From positions 4,274,916 through 4,338,915 of the forward strand of contig CM060064.1 of assembly GCA_030533445.1 (NCBI GenBank): DNA of 64,000 nt. Reading direction: 5' to 3'. Of this stretch, positions 33,798 to 47,100 are shown in pieces. Source of the stretch: Cyprinodon diabolis (Eukaryota; Chordata; Actinopteri; Cyprinodontiformes; Cyprinodontidae). The notes beneath the pieces were generated by a model. It searched no databases, was not told the DNA's origin, and saw nothing but the letters and a program-made list of their open reading frames with translations. The position numbers were made by a program, and so were the translations under genes. How positions within the stretch are numbered: position 1 is the stretch's first letter; the number at the start of each line of letters is the position of its first letter.

Positions 33798-36700
33798 ATG
33801 ACAGATTACATCGAGGAACAACGGAATGAACTGGAAGCCATAGAATCAATCTATCCTGACTCCTTTACAGGTAGAGTTACTAGCCTACAGATAGCATTAC
33901 AGTAGCGTTATTTAGCTGACTGCCACCTAACATCAGTCATAGCCAATCCAGCTTTTCTCTATCTTTTAAACGGATTCAATATATGTTTATATAGACTTCC
34001 ACGGTTAGGATCGTAAACATGTTTAGGGTACATGGAGGGTTTTTCAATGCTAATAAGGAAAAGTAGCTAAACTCGCACATTTTAATACTAGATTGATGCA
34101 TTCACTGCCGTATTCTAACATGATTTAACAGCACATTATTACTATCAGTCTGGGTGTTGTGTAGTAATGGTTTAATGAGGCATCTTGAAGCCAAACTGTA
34201 TTGATGCTGCGTTGATACTGCCTGACACAATACTGACACCTGCTGGACATTTAAAGACACTACAGGCAGCTGATTGGAAAGACTAAACAGAACTGATTTG
34301 ATGATCAATGATACAATGATAGAATTGAAGTTATTGTAGGTTATATTGTATTGTATATATGTTAAATTTAAAATATTCTTGATATTTTTAGATGCAATCA
34401 ATGAATAATGTGAGCATTTGTCATCATGTTGACAGATACGTGTTTAAGTGTCAGTCAGTTAGAAACAACTCCTGTATCGGTCTCACGACTTCTTGAAACG
34501 ACAAACACACCGATAGTGTTTTGCTATATGGGCTGGACGGATGCTCTGATGCTCTGCTGGACCCATCACTGGTGTTGTGAATGTTTATTCCTGTGTGCTT
34601 TCAGTGCTGTCAGAGGAGCCCACCAGTTTCACCATCACCGTTACATCAGACGCAGGAGAAAATGGGGAAAGTGAGTACATATTCAGTTTAAAGGCATCAT
34701 GACATCTCCTTTAAGTTTGAAACTTCATTTGATTTTTCCTCTGTGGTAATGATTTGTTCTTTTTTTTTCAATTACAGCTGTAGAAGCAACTCTAAAGTTT
34801 ACCTATGTAGCAAAATACCCAGATGAGCCTCCGATGTGGGAGATCTACTCTCAAGAAAACCTGGAAGAAGGAGATATGGAGGAGATTCTCACCCTGTTGA
34901 AGCAACAGGTCTGTTCATTTAAACAAGAAGTTTCATGTATTATTTGCTTATTACTGATGGCCATATGGTTACCCACTCTTTGTAAGAGCAGATAAAATAA
35001 AACAGACCAGACAGTGATATGTCTAGACTCTTCAGAACTGCTATTTTCATGACATCCTTCCTGGACTTAAAGGTGTGTTCAGATTCAGAACCCACACTAC
35101 AAAACTGCTTTAAAAATAAGTACAAATGTCTTTCAATTAGGGATGGAGAATTGATTGCATTTGCAATATAATCGCCATTTAACAAAACAGAATTTTAAAA
35201 TCACAGAGGTATTCATTTTTAATAATGCTTTTATAACAAGAGTAAGACAATAAAATTCTCCCTCCAGCCCTTTAGGTGGTGATGAAACACTTGAAGCGGG
35301 TTTTTCTCCACACAGAAATGTAGCGTTGCAGCTAGCAGGTAGATCCATGATTGGAAGTAGAAGTAAACACTTTTTCACACAATAGTTACAGTAAAGTTCT
35401 GTAGCAATGGAAAACAGGCTCTAAAAAAAACCAAAAGCCTGTAGGTGAAACATCTACAAGTTTGGAGTTGTGGCAAAGGAAAATGGAAAAAAAAAGTGAT
35501 TTGATTAAAAATAATTGCAATTTAGGATTTTGGCAAAATCGTTCCGCCCTGCTGATTGTATCTGACCTTTATCTGCTGTAGAATGGATTTGTTGTTGCAG
35601 TTTGAACAAGAAAATTACCTATAGGGCTGCTCCTCACAATTATTTTGAAAATCAATTAATCTGTTGATTATCTATTTGATTAATCAATTAGTAATCTGAT
35701 AGCCAAAGGTTCCTTAAAGGAGATTTTTTTTTTTTTTTATAAAACTAAACGATGTGAAACCAAAACTTTTCCTATTAGGGAGATCTGGAAGCAGCAGATT
35801 GATGGACGGAAACGTGTCGATATAATTACGGCTCTAAGCGGGTTGCTTTTTCAGCTAAACGTTTTACATTCTCTATACTTCAGTTAATCATTAATCAATT
35901 GCTAAATAAGCTGACGATTGTTTCAGTGATCAATTAATGCAAGTAATTGTTTCAGCCCTTTTTAAATATTATGCATTCCAAAAACGAAAATGGTATTTTT
36001 TTCTTATTTAAAACATAAATTTTCCTAAAACTAAATACTTACCTGTTCAAAATGAGGGCAAGTACTCATATTTCAAGAAAAACATGGACTTGCCTATGTT
36101 TAATTTCTTGCAGTGTACTAAAGGCCTGTTGCAATCCTATTAAATGTTAACTAAATACATATTGTCACAAACATTTAACGAACCTATTTAATGGAAATAT
36201 GCACCACTAGCATTCCTCTGATACCCCTTTGCATCTAACCGAACAAGCAGTTCAAACTCGGGAACAATCAGCTATTAGCGGCAGAGGGAACAGCTCACTG
36301 TCTACCCGGTTTAAACCACTCAGCCAGCGACTCGCGTTAAAATCCCCTTGCTTTGATTTGGTGGGAACACCAGACCTGGGTTGACCCGCTAAATTACGTG
36401 ACACCGTTGAAACGCAACATACGTACATCATTAGCATCTGATCTAACAAGCAGAACTACCCTGTTTGTATTCGCTAAACGTGGAGCAGTTGTGGTGAGAG
36501 GGATTCAGACAGATAATAGAGAGAAACAATAAATAACACTGACTACACCCTGGCTCCCTTCCACGTGGCTCTACATTGTTTACTTTCCTGATTTCTGTTT
36601 CACTGGTGACATCATCAATTCTAACCCAGCATGATGTTGTCACAAGGCACGCAGCCGCAGGGCGACAGAGTCCACAGACACCAGGAAGGTGTTTGGAGGT

Positions 36701-38130
36701 TCTCTGTTTTTATTAGACCTGACAATCAGGATCCGTTACGGGCTGAAGATCTCCAACCTAATCTGTATTAAACAACATGCTAAGTTAACATATGGGACAC
36801 CTGGTGTAACAGTGTAATAATGACACAGGGATGATCAATAATAGACGGGAATAATTAACCGCTAAACAATAAAAACCATTGCTGCGAATTGTACTGACCT
36901 CTTCCCAAAGGGATGAATTAAAAAAAGGAAAGAGGGAATTAAATACAAAGAATCTATATTGGTCATTTAGACCAATATAGTGAGTCATAGCTGGAGGATC
37001 AAATTCTTAATATATTCTGGTTGTGACTCAGCAGAAACTTTGAACTTTTTCAGCATGATTCAGCTCCTCAGCAGGTAATAGAAAAGTGGACTCTGCTACA
37101 TGTTATCTCCACCCTCTATAACACTCACTGGTGGGCGGGGTTAGAGCGGATAGTTGGAACTGAAAGGATCACATCCATGGTATGAGATGATGCAGTGGAC
37201 TGCAGAACTACATTTAGTAATATAATCTGTGATTTTTTTGCAATAGTTGTTCTTTTTTTCCAATTTAAGGTCCTTTGAAATTGTTAATGATTGGTGTGTA
37301 TAATAAAACCCTTTAAGTTTATGTGTAAAATTTTTTAGAAGAGAACAATAATTTATGGTTTGTTTTTCTGCCATTTTAGTGTTCCTTTAATTGTTTTTAA
37401 TGATTGTTTTAAAATCTTTTGTCATTTAATTTTTGTGGAAAATGTCTTAGAAGAGAACAATCATTTAAGTTACACTGTTTTTCTGCCATTTTAGTGAAAT
37501 AAGCTCAAGCAGAGAGTGAAAGTGCTTATTGAAGTTGGGCAACGATGAGCAAAATGAAAGGCGTTTTTATTTAAAAAAAAAAGTTTTTCTGCAGTTCTTG
37601 GTTTTAATCTGGTTGGAAGTTATGTGTCCAACTAATCTTATGCAGTGGTGTCAATAGTTCCCACATATGTTACTTAAGTAGAAGTATAGATGCTGCAGTT
37701 TAAAAACACTCTGGTAAAAGTTGAAGTATCAACTTGACCTCTTTAAATGTATGATTTCTAAAAACTGTTTAAAGTATAAAAGTATAAAGTAACCTTTAAA
37801 AACAAAAAAGCAGCCAGATGCCACAATATGAATTCACTAACCAATGAGTGTTTGCCTTATATGACTCATCAAATCACACTAGTTTTCACTAGATGTGGAT
37901 GGAGCCAATGATCTGCATTGGGTGGAGCACATGACGGGAAATAGATATTTATAAACATTAAACCGAAGCCAAAAGTAACGTTTGTTTTAAAAGTGTAAGG
38001 AATTCAAAGTACAGATACTTGTATGAAAATGTAATGAGTAGAAGTCAGAAGTAGGAAGAAAAATAAGTGAGAAGAGCTAGAAGAGCTATAGGTGTAAATA
38101 TTTTTATCTTTATTATCTTGTAGGGTTGGT

Positions 38131-38163
<33 letters not shown>

Positions 38164-38170
38164 ATGTATG

Positions 38171-38218
<48 letters not shown>

Positions 38219-41200
38219 TTTAACTGGAGCGTGTAACAAAATTAATTTCCCTCTGGGATTATTAAAGTGTTTCTGATTCTGAAATAAGTAATGGAGTAAA
38301 GTATAGATACCTAAAAAGAGTAGTTAAGTACAGTAATGGAATATTTGTACTGCGTTACTTGACTCCTCTGATCTTATGGCTAAATCAACCGATCTAATAA
38401 AGTGTTTTTATCCAATCTATATTGATACAACGGCAACCCAATACAAATTAGTCACATTAGCCAAAATAATAAGTTTCCTCTTTCAAAAGTCAAAAGTTGG
38501 TCTTAAATCTACAACCTCAGGATTTGGAAGTTGATGTCTTCCAGCTGAAGCCACTAGCAATGGTAACTGCACATTAGAAATCAATACTACTTAATACCAA
38601 TGTTCTAATCATAACCAGTGCTTTGCTCAGATCTTCCTGAGGCGGTCACATGGTACGGCGGGTAGCGAGGCTTCGGGCGTCATCTATTTTGGCTCCTCCC
38701 CCATATGAAGCAAGTCTCGATACACACCTCGCGGAAACGCCCCCCTCCAGTACTCGACACACTCCTCGAAGCCTCGGCTCATCTCATATCATCTCTAGTA
38801 TTTTTAAAGGAGCCACTTTTTTACAGTCGGTGAAAAAACAAATAAACTAGAGGTTTCCATAATGTTTTGTTGCAATAAAGCAGTTAAATGCAAACAATCA
38901 GTCTGTTTGCTTTTTAATCTCAGGTCTAAATAAGACCCAACGTGCTCCACGTAGATCTAGGTGCAAACTGTATATTTGTACCAACATTTTCTGTCCTAAC
39001 TATGCAGGCTGAAGAGAACCTGGGGATGGTGATGATTTTCACCCTGGTGACAGCTGTTCAGGAGAAATTAAACGAAATAGTGGATGCAATGAAAAACAGA
39101 CAAGAAGAGGAAAAACTTCGCAAAGAAAAGGAGGCAGAAGAAGCAGAGAAGGTAAAAAAGGAAAACAGGAAGACATCGTTTGCTTTCACCAAATTGCTGT
39201 TTTTGTTGCTGTTATAGAAAAAGTTTGATGCTGGATTTTTATTAGTGTGTGTAATGATTACCAGTTAGGATGGGGGTGCATCTTCTTCATTCTCTATATG
39301 CATGTTTGGAGCAGTGTGTGTGGGGATCAGTGCAGCACAATGATGAGTGTTTGTGTTTGACAGGTGGCGTTTCAGGGCACAGTGGTGACAATTGAAAATT
39401 TTTTAGCATGGAAAGCCAAGTTTGATCTTGAGATGGCAGAGTTTAGACGGAAAAAACAAAAGGAGGAGGAGCAAGCTGGAAAACTTAAACTAACAGGTAA
39501 TACTGCTTCACTTTTCCAAATTAATTCAAAAAACATCCTCTGGGCTGTCTTTCCAAGTTTGAAGACGTTTTGCTTATATTCAGGAAATCTTTTCATTTCA
39601 AAATGTCAGGAATTGGGTTGAGTTCCAGGTTTTATCCAGCAGCCCAACAAAGCCTTGTTTTTGTTTAGAAAACATGCAAAATGAAACGGACGAATGAGTC
39701 CACCCCTTTGGAATGGAGGTGGTTTGGCTTCCTAAAACACTTCAACAAAGTGAATTACTAAAATTCAACTTTTTGAGCCATGGTATGGGGCATTACAGGC
39801 TAACAGAAGAAGCCAAATGACCCCCAATCCAAAGGGATGGACCCGTTCATCTGTTTCTATTTGCATGTTTTCTAAACAAAAACAAGGCTTTGTTGAGCTG
39901 CTGTATAAAACCTGGAACTCAACGCTATTTCTGACATTTTGAATTGAAAAATCTTCCTGGATGGAAGAGAAACGTCTTCAAACTTAGAAACAAAGTCCAC
40001 TGGATTGTTTTTTGTTTACTTTTTTGGAATGACTGACCTGGATGACTGAGAATCTTCACCAGCATGTTTCACTTTTCTTTCAAAGCTCACAGCTCTGCCA
40101 GCTTCCATTAAAAGGTGCAATCTTTTTCTCTGTAGGTAAACAGCTGTTTGAGACAGATCATAACCTGGACACATCAGACATTCAGTTCCTAGAAGATGGT
40201 AAGCAGGGCTTCACCATGAACACATCCTGTCAGGTCATGTTGTTTAATTGGAGGGATTTTGTAACATTTCACTCACTTTCAATCTAAATTTATTTAGCTC
40301 TGTTTTTTTCTTTTAAACATACAGTCATATGAAAAGGTTTGGGCACTACTATTGATCTTAATTATTTCTATTTCTAAATAGTTGGGTGTTTTTAACAGCT
40401 CTTTCAGTTTGATATATCTAATAACTGGTGGACACAGATCAACAACCTCTAGTCGCTTCCTGTAGCTTTAATGAGTTCCTGATTTTTGAACATTCTTCTT
40501 TGCAAACCAATTCCAGTTCAGTTAAATTTGATGGTTTCCCAGCATGGACAGCCTGCTTCAAATCATCCCACAGATGTTCAATGATATTCATGTCTGGGGA
40601 TTGGGATGGCCATTCAGAACAATGGAATTGTTCCTCTGCAGGAATGCCTGAGTAGATTTGGAGCGTTATTTTGGATCATTGTCTTGCTAAAATATCCATC
40701 CCCGGTGTAAATTCAACTTCGTAACTGATTCTTGAACATTATTCTCAAAAATCTGCTGATATTGAGATGCAACCGTCAACTTTAACAAGATTCCCAGTGC
40801 CAGCATTGGCAACACAGCCCCAAAGCTTGATGAAACCTCCACCAAATTCTACAGTGAATAGCAAGTGTTTTTCTTGGAATGCTGTGTTGTTGTTTTTTTG
40901 CCGCCATGCATAAAAAAGGCTTTTTATGACCAAACAACTCAATCTTTGTTTCATCAGTCCACAGGACCTTATTCCAAAATGAAGGTGGCTTGTCCAAATG
41001 TGCTTTTGCAAGCCTCAAGGGATTCTGTTTGTGGCGTGCTTGCAGAAAAGGCTTCTGTCGCATTTGCAGCAAGATGATGCTGCAGGTCTTTGGAGGTGGT
41101 CTGTGCGTTGTCCTTGACAGTTCTTCTCTGCCTCTGATATTTTTTTTGGCCTGCCACTGCTGGCTTAACATGAACTGACCCTGTAGTCTTCCATTTCCTT

Positions 41201-43594
41201 ACTATTTTCCTCACAGTTTAAATCTCTGAGACAACTTTTTGTATTCTTCCCCTGAACGACTATGTTGAACAATCTTTGTTTTCAGATCATTTGAGCTTTT
41301 TTTTGAGGTGCCCATGATGAATCTTCAGAGGAGATGCAAACAGGAGAACAACTTGCAACTGGCCACCTTAAATACATTTTCTCATGATTGGATGCACCTG
41401 GCTAAGAAGTTCAAATCTTAATTAAGTTACCAAACCAGTTTTGTGTTTCAGTAAGTCAGTGTAGTTAAAGGTATTCAAATCAATAAATCAATAAAATGAT
41501 TAGGGTACCCACATTTGTGCACCTATCAAGTTCTATTTTAATGCATATTGCACATTTTCTGTTAGTCCAGTAAACCTCAATTCAATACTGAAATATTACT
41601 GTGTCCATATATGAAACTGAAATAGCTGCTGCAAACACCCAAATATCAAGAAATAAAAATAATTAAGATCAATAGGGGTGCCTAAATTTGTTCATATGAC
41701 TGTACTTGCTTGAGCAACACAGGCATTATGATTTTACACCTTCAGTTTGACTATTGCTGCGGTCGGGATCTGGTCATAAAAACCGACTCATTGCAACCGT
41801 CAATGCAGCATTTCCCCCGACGTTAATTATCAATCATTTTAAAATGATGGTTATGGGTCCAGGGGGCATCTGACAAAGAAAGCCAAGCCTAACCCTTCTC
41901 GGCTGACTCTGTTTGATGTGGAGGAGAATTAGCTTTACTCTGAGCCTCCTCACCCTGCCTCTGAGGGAGCGCCCAGTCATCTTGTGGAGAAAGCTCATTT
42001 CAGCCACTTGGATCCTGGCTCTCTTTCTTTTAGTCCGACCGGTGCACTGTCTGTCTATCAATCTCCACTCTCCCCTCACTTGTTAACAGATACTTTAGTC
42101 CTCCACTTGAGGCATGAGCTCTACTCCAACACAAACAGGACAAGCCACCTTTTTCAAGTCTTGAACCATGTCTTCGGACTTGGAGAAGCTAATTCTTTTC
42201 CTGGCCACTTCACACTTGGCTTCGAAGTATCCCAGTGCATACTGTAGGTGTTTGCAGACCAACAGAACCACAAAAAGCAGAGATGAGATGAGATCTTCTC
42301 ATCCCCAAATCTGGTAGCAGTGAGTACAAACCTAACGTATCTGGATAAATCTCCTGGTCAATCTCAGGCATTAATGTTTACAGCCTCCAAACATTATCAC
42401 TCAGATTTTTATCAGTACAACTAATAGCAAAGATGCACGGTGAGCAAGCAAAGATGATTGAAGCCATCAGAGCAGAGGAAATGTGAGAGATGTGTGTAGG
42501 CCAGAGCAAACCATACGTAGCCTGTACCGACTCAATTCACTTTATTTCACAACAATGTAATCTAAAGGCCCTTTACAGAGACAATTCAGTCACATAATAT
42601 CAACAGGTCAAAATAGAAGTAGAATGAAGGAGAGGGAGTAAAAGGGGTCCCTATGTCCTCCAGCAGTCTAAGCCTCTAGAAGCATAACTATAGAGATAGC
42701 TCAGCATAACCTGAGCCAGTCTAACTATAAGCTTTATCAAAAAGGAACGTTTTAAGCCTAGCCTTAAAAGTAGACAGGGTGTCTGCCTCACGGACTAAAA
42801 CTGGTAGTTGGTTCCACAGGAGAGGAGCCTGATAACTAAAAGATCTGCCTCCCATTCTACTTTTAGAAATTCTAGGAACCACTAGTAAACCTGCAGATTG
42901 AGATTGAAGTGCTCTGTTAGGAACATAAGGAACAACTGATATCAGATGGAGCTGAGTTATTTAGAGCTTTATACACATACTTGTAGCTTTAGGCATATCC
43001 TATTTCTTTTTATCAAAGTTAGAGCAGCTGAGTGAACTAGAATGAAGGAGAAGGAAGTTGTCAGCAGCCAAACAGTGTTTAGAAAATACAACCATAATAA
43101 AACCTAAATATCAAGGTTACATATTTCTCCGTCAATCCTTTCTTGAAAACATGCATGTCCATCAGTTGAACCTCTACAATTATACAGTCTCTCGAGCTCA
43201 AAGCAAATGCATTGCTCCTAATTGAACATTTCTATTTCTCTGTTAAACACTCAGGAACTTTATTGCTTTCCAGCATATGCCTCCTGTTTTAATTTAATCA
43301 ATAACACCCAACATTGTATGAATTAAATGTCGTTTTCAACCCAAACTCTGCGTGATCTGAGGTGCTTCAGCATTTTCTTCCCTCAAATGAATCTAATGTC
43401 TGGAATCACAGTGCTTTGGGTTAAATGCCTCCTTTAAAACGGGGATTTGTTGACCAGCTCTTTTTTTTCTTTTGTCCTCAGGTGGAAACAACGTTGAAGT
43501 GGACGAGTCGTTGTTCCAGGACATTGAGGACTTGGATTTGGATGAAGACGATCCAGACTTTGATCACTTGAAGACGGACAGCGATGAGGACTGA
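33798..43594 (+). CDS. rwdd1: RWD domain-containing protein 1 (DRG family-regulatory protein 2)
   Basis: Cytoplasmic partner that binds and stabilises the GTPase DRG2. Coding exons are 33798-33870, 34605-34670, 34778-34908, 39008-39151, 39364-39496, 40136-40198 and 43482-43594. They sum to 723 bases, so 240 residues plus TGA (human 243), with all junction phases consistent and GT-AG borders. The RWD domain covers about residues 1-115, with SIYPDSF near the start and the signature YPDEPP. A Lys/Glu coiled region (EKEAEEAEK) follows, then the DFRP part with KQLFETDHNLDTSDIQFLED and an acidic C-terminus. The start is the only ATG giving the family opening MTDYIEEQRNELE. Intron 3 (4.1 kb) holds hAT-type MITEs and a microsatellite, intron 5 a foldback element and intron 6 a Tc1 copy. 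A polyadenylation signal AATAAA lies at 43729-43734. Confidence 0.97.
35140..35570. mobile_element. hAT-type MITE in rwdd1 intron 3
   Basis: Left part TTAGGGATGGAGAATTGATT with GCAATATAATCGCCATTTAA, and right part GATTAAAAATAATTGCAATT to AAATCGTTCCGCCCTGCTG, form the usual inverted arrangement of fish GGGCTGGGCGAT-type elements. Decayed, non-coding. Confidence 0.5.
35623..35960. mobile_element. hAT-type MITE in rwdd1 intron 3
   Basis: Left end AGGGCTGCTCCTCACAATTA with AAAATCAATTAATCTG and right end GATCAATTAATGCAAGTAAT with TGTTTCAGCCCTT are inverted copies. This is a common fish non-autonomous hAT form. Confidence 0.7.
36220..36640 (+). mobile_element. hAT-like MITE (family copy 2) in rwdd1 intron 3
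   Basis: Shares GGAACAATCAGCTATTAGCG, GGGAACAGCTCACTG, ATTCAGACAGATAATAGAG and GTTTACTTTCCTGATTTCTG with 25512-26030. Ends are decayed. Confidence 0.7.
36954..36980. other. Perfect short hairpin
   Basis: CTATATTGGTC, loop ATTTA, GACCAATATAG: an 11-bp stem in rwdd1 intron 3. Confidence 0.8.
38128..38285. repeat. Compound microsatellite and LINE-type tail in rwdd1 intron 3
   Basis: A (GT)n run passes into (GTAT)n and then (AT)n up to 38213. It is followed by TTAATTTCCCTCTGGGATTA TTAAAGT-type sequence (38240-38265), a common fish LINE 3' end. Confidence 0.8.
38640..38805. repeat. GC-rich inverted repeat fragment in rwdd1 intron 3
   Basis: AGCGAGGCTTCGGGCG near 38664 and CTCCTCGAAGCCTCGGCTC near 38762 face each other across a CpG-rich centre. 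It is probably a small non-autonomous DNA element; family not recognised. Confidence 0.4.
39554..39986. mobile_element. Foldback element in rwdd1 intron 5
   Basis: Arms of about 180 bases (39554-39733 and 39806-39986) are inverted copies with a loop of about 70 bases. Paired blocks include AAGTTTGAAGACGTT with AACGTCTTCAAACTT, GAGTTCCAGGTTTTAT with ATAAAACCTGGAACTC, and AACAAAGCCTTGTTTTTGTT with its complement. It fills most of the 639-base intron. The GAAGACGTT ends recall pseudo-LTR ends of Penelope-like elements, but this is tentative. Confidence 0.8.
40322..41702 (-). mobile_element. Tc1-type DNA transposon in rwdd1 intron 6
   Basis: Termini CAGTCATATGAAAAGG and its inverted partner (ending CATATGACTG) are flanked by TA at 40320-40321 and 41703-41704. 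The terminal repeats are about 45 bases with several mismatches. A broken transposase runs on the - strand, including WNKVLWTDETKIELFG with the first catalytic Asp (about 40900-40960). The frame breaks repeatedly, so the copy is dead. Confidence 0.9.
41705..43480. other. rwdd1 intron 6, 3' part
   Basis: Holds one L2-type fragment (42532-42965) and otherwise unclassified sequence. Short ORFs such as 41984-42247 have no recognisable features. Confidence 0.55.
42532..42965 (-). repeat. L2-type LINE fragment in rwdd1 intron 6
   Basis: Begins with a shortened 3' end (TCAATTCACTTTATTTCACA), then the AGCAGTCTAAGCCTCTAGAA block and the RT C-terminal region up to AACATAAGGAACAACTG. Internally deleted compared with 48111-50091. 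Confidence 0.8.
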
Positions 43595-43728
43595 AGTTGC
43601 AGAAAAGCTACAGACTGTTAAAAGCCCTCAGCAGAACACAGTTGTACTCATACCTGATTAAACTATTGAAGACTTGGAGAAAATAGGGACATTTTTTCAT
43701 TGTTACAGCAGAAGACCTAAACAAAAAA

Positions 43729-43734
43729 AATAAA
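43729..43734 (+). terminator. Polyadenylation signal of rwdd1
   Basis: AATAAA lies 135 bases past the rwdd1 stop codon. Confidence 0.65.
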
Positions 43735-44167
43735 TATACATTTGCAGAAAAATTCTTGTCTTAAATCTTGTGCCATTGGTTGGATATTTATGCCAATGCT
43801 AATTATGCTTTTTAGAAGAAAGGAAATTATGATTTTGAACTTTAGTGTCTATCACACTGCAGAAAATTCAAATCTAAATAAGTCATTTTTCTTGAATTCA
43901 GGAGGTGAGACACTACCAATGGAAAAAGACAATTTACATTAAAAATAAAAAAATATTGCATTGTCTTATTTCAAGTGAATATTTTCTGATTATCTTATTT
44001 TAAGAGTAAAGATATTCCATCCCAAATCATCTCATTCATCCATTTAAATTAAGGGTTAATACACTTAATTTAAGAATGTTGTTTTTGCAGTGCATTGTTT
44101 CTGTCTACTATATGCTACTAATTAAATACTGACACCATAATATTGTTAAGAATATTTTAGTTTCTGT
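43735..44167. other. Intergenic DNA 3' of rwdd1
   Basis: AT-rich, no supportable gene. 43850-44095 includes the fragments TCTAAATAAGTCATTTTTCT and TTGAATTCAGGAGGTGAGAC, similar to 6920-6990, so a repeat is likely. Confidence 0.45.
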
Positions 44168-47100
44168 TCGAATTCATGGGCTGCATCCTCAGAAGGTCAG
44201 ATTAAAAGGACGATTACATCATAGCGCGGAGCCGAGGACTGGTCGGATTCCAAGACTCCTCGTTATGAGAGTGCAAGAAAAAAGTTACAAGGAAAAGGAA
44301 GAAATGAGGGAACATCTAAGGGACCCACGAAGGATATAAAAGAAGATGGACTTTATGTATTAAAGGTAAAAAAGGTAAATTTAAAGAAGACCTAAAAGCT
44401 GAAGTTGTGGAGCTGCTAAGCAGGATTTCAACTGACCAGGCTGAGAAGATGGAAGATGCCATTGATGTAGTTCATAGAGTGGGGAGACCAGCAGAAAACC
44501 GTCACAGACAAATAATCCTCTTTGCCACAAGAACAGTAAGAGATGAAGTGTGGAAGCAAACGAAAGCATCAAGGATCTGTAGAGAAGAAGGGATTCGGTT
44601 TGCGGAGGATCTGACCCAGGAGGACTGGAAATCCAGGCAGGCGCTGTGGCCAAGAATCAAGAAGGCAAGAAAGGAGGGTAAGGCTGCGGGATTCAGAGGA
44701 CCCTTCGCCTACATCCGAGGAAAGTGTATTACAGGCTGAAGTGTTATCAGTATAAGAGGTAGGTTAGATAATTAATAGTGGAGAAATTTGATTTGACTGT
44801 TAAAGGGACTCTTCTCAAGTGTTGCTACTCTACCTCTTAGGACTTAAAATATATTCTTTGGTTTTTTGTTCTTTTATTTAGGTGTTCTATTGTTATTGTT
44901 CATAAATTAGTCAGGACTTGATTTAAAGACTGATGTTCTATTTTTTCTTTTCTTTTAATGCTAGAGAGATCAAAGACTTAAGTTTAAAGCAGTATTTTTG
45001 TTCTGCAAAAATCAAAAGGCCAACCTTTTTTTTCTTCTTCAAGAGACTCAGAATCCACCGATGTGAAAGTTTGGACTCAACAGTGAAGATAAGATCTTTT
45101 TTAGTCATGGAACAAATCGTTGGGCAGGTGTAGCCATTTGCTTTAATCGATGTCCAGGGAAGGCTTATTTCTCAAGAAACAAATAAAGATGGACACTGAG
45201 CAGCATGTGTGTTAGATATTGACAACAATTTGATGATTATAGTCAATGTTTATGGATATAATAATGAGCAGAAAAACAGACAGCTTTTACATCAGGTAAC
45301 CACGGTTATTAAGAAACTTCAGCAGAATTATTCCACTGAACATGTAGTTGGAGGGGACTTTAACTTAACACCAGATGAATGGATGGACAGATGTCCGTCA
45401 AAGTATTCTCAGGTGACTTTAAATCCGATAATGGATGAATTTTCTAGTACAAATAAACTAATTGATGCCTGGAGAAACCTTAACTATGACATCAGACAAT
45501 ACACTTGGCTTAAACCAAATGGTCTGTCAAGATCAAGAATCGATTACTGGTTAGTTACACTCTTCATTCTGGAACACCTTTCTGAAGCCAGCATCTCTTG
45601 CAGCCCTTTAAGGGATCATTGTACGACAAACCTTCCAGCAGCCAAAAAAGAGTCAAAAAACAAATTCAAGGTTTACTGGAAATTCAACTCTAGTTTACTT
45701 AAAAATTATCAATATTGTAAAAACATTAAGGAAATAATTGAAGATATCAAAAATAACACAAATTTAGTTACAGCAATACAAAAATGGGAATTTGTAAAAT
45801 TTTCCAAAAGAAAATTCTCTATTTCATACAGTAAAAAAACTACAAAAAGAACTACAAATGAAAGAAAACAAATTAATCACAGAATTAATTTCACATTATT
45901 ATAAATCTGATTGGAGTGAGGAAGAAAGAACCAACATCAACACATTACAGTGTAAACTAGATCAATACTATCAAAACAAAGCAAGAGGAGCATTTATACA
46001 ATCAAGAGCCAGATGGATGGAAGAAGGAGAGAAAAATACATTATACATTTCCAGGTTAGAAAAACAGGCAGGAAAAAAATTCGATTAACAGTCTTATAAT
46101 TAACAGTGAAGAATGCACAGACAAAAAACTTATATCGGAAGAAATTAGGGAATTTTACAGCACTCTTTTTACATCCTCATACTCCAAACAAGACTTTTTT
46201 TAGATAATCAGAAATGTTATTCCTACCATAGACTCTTCTTTTAAAAATACATGTGAGGAACAAATTCAATAGAAGAATTTGTGCTGTCAAAATGTAGCAT
46301 CAGATAAAGCTCCTGGATCTGATGGCATTACTGCAAATTTTTATAAATTCTTTTGGACAGAGATAAAAATGTTGTTCTTTGATGCAGTTATGGAAAGCAT
46401 TCAGAATAAAGAACTCATGACAACAATGAAGCACGGTGTCATCACATTAATACCTAAACCGGGAAAAGATAAAAGGAACCTCATAATCTAAGACCAATCA
46501 CGCTTCTCAATACAGATTATAAAATATTTACTAAAGTTCTTGCAGCTAGATTAAAAGTGGGTATATCAGATATAATTAGTTCAACTCAATCTGGTTTTTT
46601 AAAAGGTAGAACAATTTATAATAATATTCGTCTAGTTCTGGATCTAATTGAATATGCCCAATTGATTGATGATGATGGTTTTATTCTGTTTTTTGATTTC
46701 CAGAAAGCTTTTGATAACACGCTTTTACTCTTGAAACGTTTAAACATTTTGGCTTTGGTGAAAAGTTTTTGGATATTATCAAGATGTTGTACACAGACAT
46801 AAATAGCTGTGTTTCCTTAAGTGAAGGGACATGTCCAAGAGGGACTATAAAGAGAGGGATTAGGCCAGGATGTAGCGTGTCACCTCTCCTGTTCATCACA
46901 GTTACAGAACTCTTAGCTATCTTCATAAGAATCTCCAATCTCCAAGGCTTACAAAATCAGACAATTATCATAAGTCAACTAGCAGATGACACCACTCTGT
47001 ATTAAAAAAAAAAGAAAATCAAATCAAATCCCTCTGGCCATCCAAACAGTAAATGTATTTTCTAAAGCTTAAGGATTGAATTTAAATTTAGAAAAATGAA

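Noticed and set aside
36640..37140. Possible solo LTR starting TGTTGTCACAAGG
   Set aside because: I could not find a matching end, a second copy or a target duplication.
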